This document shows, piece by piece, positions 5,873-11,947 of a stretch of 11,947 nt of DNA. The stretch comes from CAVDAL01 sp963606965 (GTDB lineage: Bacteria; Actinomycetota; Coriobacteriia; Coriobacteriales; QAMH01), in assembly GCA_963606965.1 (NCBI GenBank), contig CAVDAL010000083.1:1-11947 (forward strand), read 5' to 3'. The position numbers and the translations under genes were made by a program. The stretch's first letter is position 1. Each line of letters starts with the position of its first letter. The notes under the pieces were generated by a model that did no database searches, had not been told where the DNA came from, and saw only the letters and a list, made by a program, of their open reading frames with translations.

Positions 5873-6945
5873 GCACGAACACCTCTCAAAATTTCCTCGA
5901 TTTTTGCTATGCAAATTTCCATCTGTTCTTTTGTGCCTATGCTAATTCTATTAAAGTTTGCAATGCGCTCAGCCGTGAAGTGACGCACAAGCACACCACG
6001 CGTTTTTAGTTCCTCATATAATGCAGCGCCATTAATTTCTGCAGTCTTAGCAAAAACAAAATTTGCTCTGGAAGGCAAAACTTCAAAGCCAAAGTTTTGC
6101 AATTGCTGCGTTGTCCATTCCCTATTTTCGATGATTGTTTTGCATGCGTTATTGTAATAGTCCATGTTTTGCAAGCAAGCAATACCTGCTGCGTTTGTAA
6201 GCCTGTTCACGTTGTATGGATTTGTGGAATATTTAATCGTATTCATTGCATTGATTAATTCAGCACATCCAAAAGCAAAGCCAAGACGCGCGCCAGCTAA
6301 AGATTTTGATTTTGAAAATGTGCCAACAACCAGCAAATTCGAATATTTATTTATTAGCTGGCGCGCGCTCTTTCCACCAAAATCAATATATGCTTCATCA
6401 ATAATTACAACATTATCAGGGTTACTTGCAACAATTTCTTCAATAACGTCCAGCGGCAAAAGCAAACCTGTTGGAGCATTTGGGTTAGCAATAACTATAG
6501 TCTTGTTCGCGCCAATATAGTCAGCCGCTTCAATAGAAAAATCTTCTCGCAGTGGCACTGCTTTGTATGGGATTTTATTCAACTGTGCAAAGACAGGATA
6601 AAAGCCATATGTAATATCTGGGAAAATTAGCGGGCTTTCCTCGTCTGCAAATGCCATAAATGCAAAATTCAAAGCTTCATCTGAACCATTTGTCATTAAA
6701 ATTTGTTCAGGCGCCAACCCATAAACTTTTGACATTTCTGCACGCAAGCGCACGCATTCTGGGTCGGAATATAAATTCAAATTCGCACTTTCTTGCGCAA
6801 CAGCATCAGCAACTGCGGGTGCTGGCGCAAAAGGTGACTCATTAGTGTTCAGCTTCACAAAGCTCATGCCTTGTGGCTGCTCACCTGGAACATAAGGCTC
6901 AAGGTCTGCATACTTTTTTGAGAAAAATTTACTAATCTGCGCCAT
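5869..6945 (-). CDS. hisC: Histidinol-phosphate aminotransferase
   Basis: HisC converts imidazole acetol phosphate and glutamate to histidinol phosphate. The 358-residue protein begins with the HisC-like KLNTNESPFAPAP (31-43) and contains NPNAPTG (154-160), D183-E-A-Y, the PLP lysine K212 in FSKSKSLAGARLGF, and R333 in FNRISIGT, which usually binds the substrate phosphate. It starts 3 bases after the hisD stop with an AGGCGA ribosome binding site. Position between hisD and hisB supports the histidine role; close paralogues can also act on aromatic amino acids. Confidence 0.96.
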   Translation of the reverse strand: MAQISKFFSKKYADLEPYVPGEQPQGMSFVKLNTNESPFAPAPAVADAVAQESANLNLYSDPECVRLRAEMSKVYGLAPEQILMTNGSDEALNFAFMAFADEESPLIFPDITYGFYPVFAQLNKIPYKAVPLREDFSIEAADYIGANKTIVIANPNAPTGLLLPLDVIEEIVASNPDNVVIIDEAYIDFGGKSARQLINKYSNLLVVGTFSKSKSLAGARLGFAFGCAELINAMNTIKYSTNPYNVNRLTNAAGIACLQNMDYYNNACKTIIENREWTTQQLQNFGFEVLPSRANFVFAKTAEINGAALYEELKTRGVLVRHFTAERIANFNRISIGTKEQMEICIAKIEEILRGVRA

Positions 6946-6948
6946 GTT

Positions 6949-8256
6949 TTATTCGCCTGCTTCATTGCTGCAAATTGCATCTTTGTCAAAACGCGTAAGC
7001 ACGCTTTTTGCATGGCCGTCCAAGCCTTCCTTGTGCGCAAAGTATGCAATTTTATCTGCCACATTTTCAAGCGCGCCTGCAGTGTAATAAGTAAATTGCG
7101 ACTTCTTCACAAATTCATCGACAGAAAGCGGGGAAGAAAATCTGGCAGTTCCACTTGTTGGCAAAGTGTGATTTGGTCCCGCAAAATAGTCGCCCAAAGC
7201 TTCCGGACAATTCTTTCCCATGAAGATTGAGCCAGCATGCTTCACCTTGTCAAGATAGTCAAACGGGTTATCCACACAAAGTTCCAAGTGTTCTGGCGCA
7301 ATTTCATTTGCAATATCAATAGCGCGCAGCAAGTCATCTTCCGCAACAATGATTTTGCCATTTTTGTCAATTGAAGCTCGAGCAATTTCTGCACGAGGAA
7401 GGAGCGGAATTTGACGCTCAAGTTCTGTACTAACAGCCGCTGCAAGCTCGGCACTGTCTGTGACCAAAACAGCACTTGCATTTTTGTCATGTTCAGCTTG
7501 CGACAGCATATCAGCAGCAACAAAAGCTGGGTTGCAAGTTGAATCTGCAACGACCAAAATCTCGCTTGGTCCTGCAATCATATCAATTGAAACTTTGCCA
7601 TAAACCTGGCGCTTTGCTTCTGCAACAAACATGTTGCCAGGCCCCACAATCTTGTCAACTTTTGGAACAGATTGCGTGCCATATGCAAGAGCTGCTATTG
7701 CTTGCGCGCCGCCAACTTTAAAAATTCTATCAACGCCTGCAATTTGCGCCGCCGCCAAAATTACAGGGTTTACCTTGCCATTTTTCATTGGAGGAGTTGC
7801 CATGATAATCTGCGAACATCCAGCAATTTTTGCCGGCACGCTATCCATCAAAACTGTTGAAGGATATGCAGCTGTGCCGCCCGGAACATAGATGCCAACA
7901 TTTTCAATCGGCATGACTTTTTGCCCGATAACAATGCCGTCTTGTTCATTAATAACAAAGTTCGTGCGCACTTGCTTTTCATGGAACGCACGAATGTTTG
8001 CTGCAGCTTCGCGCAAGATTTCCAGATATTCATCTTCAACAATTTCAAATGCTTCTTCTAGCTCTTGTGCGCTAACTTCAAGTTCATCAAGTTCGACTTT
8101 GTCAAATTTCAAAGTGTATTCGCGCAAAGCTGCGTCGCCGCGTTCGCGCACTTCACTGATGATCGCCTCAACAGTTTCTTGTGCGCCACGCCCCAAATCT
8201 TCACGTGCAAAAATTTCATCATTTGGCACTTCGCCATATTTATATATCTTAATCAT
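6949..8256 (-). CDS. hisD: Histidinol dehydrogenase
   Basis: HisD is the last enzyme, oxidising histidinol through histidinal to histidine with two NAD. The 435-residue length is normal. The active site is complete by comparison with the family: catalytic E322-H323 (IAPEHLELC), zinc ligands Q253 and H256 (LSQAEHD), D356 (EALGDYFAGPNH) and H415 (GLDGHAKSV). The strongly conserved YVPGGTAAYPS (123-133) and IAGPSEILVVAD (227-238) are present. Its ATG lies 8 bases inside the end of hisG. The C-terminal 12 residues are variable, which is usual. Confidence 0.97.
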   Translation of the reverse strand: MIKIYKYGEVPNDEIFAREDLGRGAQETVEAIISEVRERGDAALREYTLKFDKVELDELEVSAQELEEAFEIVEDEYLEILREAAANIRAFHEKQVRTNFVINEQDGIVIGQKVMPIENVGIYVPGGTAAYPSTVLMDSVPAKIAGCSQIIMATPPMKNGKVNPVILAAAQIAGVDRIFKVGGAQAIAALAYGTQSVPKVDKIVGPGNMFVAEAKRQVYGKVSIDMIAGPSEILVVADSTCNPAFVAADMLSQAEHDKNASAVLVTDSAELAAAVSTELERQIPLLPRAEIARASIDKNGKIIVAEDDLLRAIDIANEIAPEHLELCVDNPFDYLDKVKHAGSIFMGKNCPEALGDYFAGPNHTLPTSGTARFSSPLSVDEFVKKSQFTYYTAGALENVADKIAYFAHKEGLDGHAKSVLTRFDKDAICSNEAGE

Positions 8257-8878
8257 TGCTTTGCACCTGCCCTTTAATGCTTTTTACAATCTCTTCTATC
8301 TTGTCATTTTTAAATTTAAAGCTTGCTTTATTTGCAATCAAACGAGCACTTATTGGCACAATAGTTTCTTTAACTTCCAAATTATTCTCGCGTAAGGTTG
8401 TACCAGTTTCCACAATGTCAACAATCACATCAGACAAGTTCAAAATTGGAGCAATTTCGATAGAGCCATTAAGTTTAATTATGTCGATGTCGCGCCCCTT
8501 TTGCGCAAAATAGTTTGAAGCAATATTTGTAAACTTTGTTGCCACGCGCAATGTGCGCTGTTCATCATCAAAAAAGTCTTTTGGCCCTGCAACTGCCATT
8601 CTGCAAATGCCCATGTTCAAATCGAGCAGTTCATAAACGCTTGGTTCATATTCAAGCAAGATGTCTTTGCCAGCAACGCCAATGTCTGCCGCTCCGCGCT
8701 CAACATAAATTGCAACATCCGAAGGTTTAACCCAAAAATATCGCACGCCGCATTTCTCATTTTCAAAGATTAATTTCCTGCTATCTTCTTTAATGCTTGG
8801 ACATTCAAAGCCTGCAGCTTCAAAAAGTGCATAGCTTTTTTCACCCAACCTGCCCTTTGGCAAAGCGATATTTAGCAT
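8249..8878 (-). CDS. hisG: ATP phosphoribosyltransferase, short form
   Basis: HisG condenses ATP and PRPP to N1-phosphoribosyl-ATP, the committed and feedback-controlled step. The protein is 209 residues, the short HisG-S type that lacks the C-terminal regulatory domain of the long form and works only in a hetero-octamer with HisZ, which is encoded just upstream. Motifs: IALPKGRL (4-11), ADIGVAGKDILLE (64-76) and the PRPP loop DIVETGTTLRENNL (154-167). Its ATG lies within the last codons of hisZ (7-base overlap), with GGCGGTGA as likely ribosome binding site. Histidine feedback inhibition is expected to act through HisZ. Confidence 0.97.
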   Translation of the reverse strand: MLNIALPKGRLGEKSYALFEAAGFECPSIKEDSRKLIFENEKCGVRYFWVKPSDVAIYVERGAADIGVAGKDILLEYEPSVYELLDLNMGICRMAVAGPKDFFDDEQRTLRVATKFTNIASNYFAQKGRDIDIIKLNGSIEIAPILNLSDVIVDIVETGTTLRENNLEVKETIVPISARLIANKASFKFKNDKIEEIVKSIKGQVQSND

Positions 8879-10005
8879 TGAGCATCACCGCCTTTGCTTG
8901 TCAGGTCAACAAGCTCTTTATATCGCAGCTTTGCTGGTATGCTCTTTTGCGCGCTCACAGTTTTGCCGCTTGCAATATAACTGCCAACAAGCTCTGCGAT
9001 TTTTGAAGCTGATTCATCTTCGCCATAAAGCAATAAAACATCCACATCATATTGAGGTGCCACACCGCTCAAACGTTCAAGCATGTCAACATAGATAGCA
9101 AAACCAATAGCTTTTGAATTGCGATTCATCTTCTGCATCAAATTATCATATTGCCCGCCAGCCAAGACGCTATCAAATGCGCCATCAATAAAGCCGCGGA
9201 AAACCAATCCATTGTAATATGCCATGTCATTTACAACAGAAAAGTCAAACAAAATATTGCTGCTTTGTTCGCACCCATCCAAAAGAGCAGAAAGCTGCTC
9301 AAGCTCTTTGAATGCTTCCGTATTGCAAACATTTGGAATTTTGCGCAAGACATTTAAGACATCTTCACGCTTGCCATAGCTTGAAACAAGAAGCAACAAT
9401 GCGTCGATATCTTCTTGCGCCGCACTTTGATTTTTGCAAAGCTGTTCCAAGTCATGTGCATTCTTTTGCTCAATATAGCGCAAAGCTTTTTGCTGCTTGC
9501 CAGCGTCAGGACATGCAGCTTGCAACAGTGTTGCCAAAATTCCAAGGTGTGAAATTTCCAAAACATATGAATTTGAAATCATCGACAAACTGCACGCTGC
9601 CAAAGAAATCACTTCATATAAATCATATGCATCCACACTACCAATGCATTCAAGGCCAAGCTGAGTTAGCTCTTTAAAGTGCCCTGTGCTTTCTGAAATT
9701 CTATAAACTTTTTCATCATAAAAAACTTTTTGTTTGCAGTCCGCTTCATCTGTGCCATTGTTGATAATCGACAAAGTAATGTCTGGCTTTAGCGCAAGCA
9801 GCTTGCCGTCTGTATCATTAAATGTAATGAAGCGATTGCTGACCAAAAAATCTTTGTTGCGCACATACAAATCATATTCTTCAAACTTGCTCATCTTGTA
9901 AGGCAAATAGCCATAAAGTTTATAGAGCGAACGCAAGGATAGTTTTATGCGCTCTTCGCTGGTCAGCAAGCTATTGTTTTCATAATTTTTGACAGAAGAT
10001 TCCAT
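8872..10005 (-). CDS. hisZ: ATP phosphoribosyltransferase regulatory subunit
   Basis: HisZ is a catalytically dead relative of histidyl-tRNA synthetase that activates HisG-S and carries its histidine response. Of 377 residues, 15 to about 310 form the class II synthetase core: LKPDITLSI (72-80), KELTQLGLECIG (111-122), MAYYNGLVFRGFI (261-273), LAGGQYDNL (281-289) and AIGFAIYVDML (299-309). These echo HisRS signatures (RPDxT, xxxQxGxE, GGRYD). Residues about 320-370 (DVDVLLLYG...) look like a shortened anticodon-binding-type domain, too short for a working HisRS. Adjacency to short hisG and the overlap support the assignment. GAGGAAG at the end of the preceding gene serves as ribosome binding site; the spacing is 5 bases. 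Confidence 0.93.
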   Translation of the reverse strand: MESSVKNYENNSLLTSEERIKLSLRSLYKLYGYLPYKMSKFEEYDLYVRNKDFLVSNRFITFNDTDGKLLALKPDITLSIINNGTDEADCKQKVFYDEKVYRISESTGHFKELTQLGLECIGSVDAYDLYEVISLAACSLSMISNSYVLEISHLGILATLLQAACPDAGKQQKALRYIEQKNAHDLEQLCKNQSAAQEDIDALLLLVSSYGKREDVLNVLRKIPNVCNTEAFKELEQLSALLDGCEQSSNILFDFSVVNDMAYYNGLVFRGFIDGAFDSVLAGGQYDNLMQKMNRNSKAIGFAIYVDMLERLSGVAPQYDVDVLLLYGEDESASKIAELVGSYIASGKTVSAQKSIPAKLRYKELVDLTSKGGDAQC

Positions 10006-10010
10006 CTTTT

Positions 10011-10301
10011 TTAATCTTCCTCAAGCTGCTTTTCGATAACAATTTTATAGCCGCCTGTGCCATATTCATAGCATTTGTTCACGCGGCTTATTGTTGCTGA
10101 ACTTGCGCCGGTCGCTGCTCCAATTTCGTTATAACTAAAGCCTTCGCTCAACATTTTTGCCACAGCTAAGCGTTGCGCTAAGTCTGAGATTTCTTTAACA
10201 GTGCAAATGTCTTCCAAAAATGCATAGCACTCTTCGCCATTTTCAAGAGAAAGAAGCGCTGCGCACAATGCATCTGTTTGTTCATTTTTCCATGTTGCCA
10301 T
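10011..10301 (-). CDS. TrpR-family (YerC/YecD-type) DNA-binding regulator, likely his operon repressor
   Basis: The 96-residue protein is nearly all one TrpR-like helical domain. Residues 36-80 (VKEISDLAQRLAVAKML, then SYNEIGAATGASSATISRVNKCYEYG) form the helix-turn-helix, with SSATISRVNK as recognition helix. I use the ATG at 10301 because AAGGG lies 7 bases upstream and family members begin about here; the upstream in-frame ATG at 10316 overlaps that ribosome binding site. It is the first gene of the his transcript, so autoregulation in response to histidine is likely. TrpR-like proteins of this type (YerC, also called HisR) have been proposed as histidine regulators in Gram-positive bacteria. 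Binding to the palindromes at 10448-10475 is my inference. Confidence 0.88.
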   Translation of the reverse strand: MATWKNEQTDALCAALLSLENGEECYAFLEDICTVKEISDLAQRLAVAKMLSEGFSYNEIGAATGASSATISRVNKCYEYGTGGYKIVIEKQLEED

Positions 10302-10447
10302 ATATATGCCCTTCATCTATTTCGTGATATCATATGTTTGCTTTTGAAATTGCGCACTCAAGCTGAGCAAAAATCTGTTACTAAAAACTTGAAAGCACGA
10401 AAACTCAAAGCGCAAAACTCAAAAATCACAATATCACGTTATCCACT
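10302..10447 (-). promoter_or_regulatory. his operon 5' leader
   Basis: About 165 bases separate the predicted transcription start (near 10469) from the first gene; this entry covers the part below the operators. CGTGATAT occurs at 10323-10330 on the plus strand and again, inverted, at 10431-10438, so the transcript ends can close an 8-bp stem just upstream of the ribosome binding site. AAAACTCAAA occurs twice (10400-10409, 10414-10423). I find no T-box core, no run of histidine codons and no terminator with U-tract, so classical attenuation is not supported. Confidence 0.45.
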
Positions 10448-10475
10448 TTAGCACGCTAATGCGTTAACGCGTTAA
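10448..10475. promoter_or_regulatory. Tandem palindromic operator candidates of the his operon
   Basis: TTAGCACGCTAA (10448-10459) and TTAACGCGTTAA (10464-10475) share the form TTAnC-nn-GnTAA. The second is a perfect 12-bp palindrome and abuts the -10 box; the two are 16 bp apart start to start and together cover the expected transcription start near 10469. A protein bound here would block RNA polymerase. The most obvious candidate is the TrpR-like protein encoded first in the operon. Confidence 0.65.
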
Positions 10476-10504
10476 ATTATAGAAAGCATATATAAATATG
10501 TAAA
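10476..10504 (-). promoter_or_regulatory. his operon promoter (sigma-A type)
   Basis: On the minus strand TTTACA (10504-10499), a 17-bp spacer and a perfect TATAAT (10481-10476) form a near-consensus housekeeping promoter. The predicted start is near 10469. It is the only strong promoter seen upstream of the operon. Confidence 0.85.
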
Positions 10505-10609
10505 GTGCGCATGCCAAAAGCAGGCCGCGAAAGGGCAATTTATTTTTCAAGTCGGCAGCAAAATTATCTAACACACAAATTCTGCATTGTGATACTTACC
10601 ACAACCACA
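10505..10609. other. Gap between the his promoter and the AAA ATPase gene
   Basis: No ORF with coding character. A weak TTGTG/CACAA hairpin just after the ATPase stop lacks a U-tract, so no terminator for that gene is evident, and read-through toward the his promoter is possible. Confidence 0.4.
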
Positions 10610-11884
10610 TTAAAAAAGTTCAACTTCATCAAGAAGAAAGTCAATTAAATTGCAATGATAAATTCCATTATCGTCATAATAATTATGAGAAATATCTGCG
10701 CGAACAACAACCTTCTTGAAGAAGTCGCCGGTCAACTTCAATGATAAAAGTTCAGCATTTTCCTTCTGCTCTGTATCCATCTGGAAAGCAGATTGAATAT
10801 AAGTGCGTTTGTCGCCACTATTTACAACAAAATCAATTTCGCGCTGCGCTTTCTTGCTTTTTTCTCGCTGCGTAACAACACCCACATCAACGGAAAGCCC
10901 GCGCCTTACAAGATCGTTGTAGATAATATTTTCCATAATGTGACCAGGGTCGAACTGGCGATAGTTAAGCCTTGCATTTCGAAGACCAAGATCCACATAA
11001 TAATATTTATTTGGATAATTGAAATATGTTTTACCCTTCACATCATATCGCTTCGCCATGCTAACAAGAAAGGCGTCCATTGCATATGTAATATAGTTTG
11101 AAACCATATTCGCATTTATATGCTCATGCCTCATAGATGTTAAAGCATTAGCAATATTTGTTGGATTTGTAAGCGATCCAATTTGTGAAGCAATAAAATC
11201 AAGTACGGCATTCAAAATATCTTCGTGTTTTAATGAATTTCGCTCAACAATGTCTTTGACATAAAGCTCATCATAAAGTTGTGAAAGATAAGCTTTCTTT
11301 TCTGCTTCATCTTCAATTTTAACAACGCGCGGCATTCCGCCATAAAGCATATATTCATCTAGAGCATCGCGCTTGTTGCCGCCAACATATGAATAAAATT
11401 CTTTAAAAGAAAGAGGCTGGACATGAATTTGAGTCGCCCTTCCACGGAACTCAGTCGCGATATCTTTTGAAAGCATTTTTGAATTGCTGCCAGTCACATA
11501 AACATCTAAATTTTTATATGCTTTTAGCTCATTGAGCATGTCATAAATTGTGACTTCAATGCCGCCATTTTCTTCATCGAAATCTTTATTTGTAAATTGA
11601 ACTTCATCAATCAACAGATAGTACTTTTTTCTCTTATCCGCTGTAATAACGCTTTCGACATATTCGCATAAAGCAATCGGATTGCGATATTTATAAAACT
11701 TGCGCTGATCTAATGCGATGCGCAAAATTTGTTCATCCTTTATGCCATCTGTTAAAAGATAATCATAAAAAAGATCAAATAAAAGAACAGACTTACCACA
11801 CCGGCGCAAGCCAGTTATAACTTTAACTTCACCATTCCACATATTGCGGATAAGTTTATTTAAATAAAAATCACGCTTAATCAT
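10610..11884 (-). CDS. AAA ATPase with C-terminal DUF4143 (AAA_14 family)
   Basis: The start is taken at the ATG at 11884 (424 residues), because an upstream GTG at 11899 lies inside the GAGAGGCGAG ribosome binding site. The N-terminal half is the AAA_14 domain: Walker A GLRRCGKS (25-32), Walker B YLLIDEVQ (89-96), sensor-like VTGSNS (130-135), then the family block EFRGRATQIHVQPLSFKEF (145-163) and YMLYGGMPRVV (178-188). The C-terminal third is DUF4143, with EIDFVV followed by TYIQSAFQMDTEQKENAEL, the spot where a PD-(D/E)XK-like fold is expected; no clear catalytic lysine is seen there, which is common in this family. The biological role of these ATPases is poorly known; they are widespread, often multicopy, and sometimes linked to mobile or defence loci. 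The neighbouring his genes give no functional hint. Confidence 0.9.
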   Translation of the reverse strand: MIKRDFYLNKLIRNMWNGEVKVITGLRRCGKSVLLFDLFYDYLLTDGIKDEQILRIALDQRKFYKYRNPIALCEYVESVITADKRKKYYLLIDEVQFTNKDFDEENGGIEVTIYDMLNELKAYKNLDVYVTGSNSKMLSKDIATEFRGRATQIHVQPLSFKEFYSYVGGNKRDALDEYMLYGGMPRVVKIEDEAEKKAYLSQLYDELYVKDIVERNSLKHEDILNAVLDFIASQIGSLTNPTNIANALTSMRHEHINANMVSNYITYAMDAFLVSMAKRYDVKGKTYFNYPNKYYYVDLGLRNARLNYRQFDPGHIMENIIYNDLVRRGLSVDVGVVTQREKSKKAQREIDFVVNSGDKRTYIQSAFQMDTEQKENAELLSLKLTGDFFKKVVVRADISHNYYDDNGIYHCNLIDFLLDEVELF

Positions 11885-11902
11885 ATTCTCGCCTCTCACT
11901 TC

Positions 11903-11916
11903 GGACGTTCACGCCC
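11903..11916. promoter_or_regulatory. Imperfect palindrome upstream of the AAA ATPase gene
   Basis: GGACGT-TC-ACGCCC has five of six matching pairs and lies about 20 bases before the ATPase start. Farther up, A/T-rich sequence with a TATATT-like hexamer (about 11925-11935) could be a -10 box, but the -35 region would fall at or beyond the window edge. An operator role is only possible. Confidence 0.2.
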
Positions 11917-11947
11917 TAAGTTTTCGATGAATATATCAATATAAATG

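Noticed and set aside
5873..5914. Longer hisB starting at 5914
   Set aside because: The extra 14 residues lie inside hisC and do not resemble the family N-terminus; the ATGA junction at 5872-5869 with an AGAGGTG site fits better.
7892..8395. Plus-strand open frame opposite the hisD/hisG junction
   Set aside because: It spans two real coupled genes on the other strand, has a low-complexity Ser-rich translation and no ribosome binding site.
10313..10333. Six-residue leader peptide frame (MISRNR) before the TrpR-like gene
   Set aside because: No ribosome binding site, no histidine codons and no attenuator hairpins; its overlap with ATGA is better explained as chance.

Overview
The window is dominated by a complete, tightly packed histidine biosynthesis operon on the minus strand (about 10504 down to 2446). 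Moderate GC, short SD-like ribosome binding sites, a short-form HisG paired with HisZ, a fused HisIE, a monofunctional HisB and a TrpR/YerC-type regulator as first gene all point to a Gram-positive-type bacterium. A clostridial or Coriobacteriia-like anaerobe fits best. The sequence alone does not settle the species.

Left part (1-2308): the C-terminal part of a WYL-domain regulator on the plus strand is cut by the window edge and ends at 590. The next 540 bases hold no normal gene. They contain a probable structured small RNA, best read on the minus strand (about 819-613), with a -10-like box at its head and a hairpin plus U-tract at its tail. Beside it lies a set of helically phased A-tracts and a 42-codon open stretch whose last residues resemble the end of the WYL protein. 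A class I PLP aminotransferase (1130-2308, plus) follows and converges on the his operon.

Convergent gap (2309-2546): two full copies and one half copy of a 64-bp nested palindrome, plus a strong terminator hairpin oriented for the his operon.

His operon, in transcription order: TrpR-like regulator, hisZ, hisG, hisD, hisC, hisB, hisH, hisA, hisF, hisIE. Junctions are overlaps (ATGA, TAATG, 7-8 nt) or gaps of 0-5 nt, so one transcript with translational coupling is expected. HisZ-HisG makes PR-ATP; HisIE, HisA and HisH-HisF take it to imidazole glycerol phosphate; HisB and HisC make histidinol phosphate; HisD oxidises histidinol to histidine. The histidinol-phosphate phosphatase is missing and must be encoded elsewhere. 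A near-consensus promoter (TTTACA, 17 bp, TATAAT) lies at 10476-10504. Two adjacent palindromes of the form TTAnC-nn-GnTAA sit just downstream of its -10 box and are the natural operator candidates for the TrpR-like regulator.

Right part (10505-11947): a short gap without a gene, then a AAA ATPase of the AAA_14/DUF4143 type on the minus strand, apparently unrelated to histidine synthesis.
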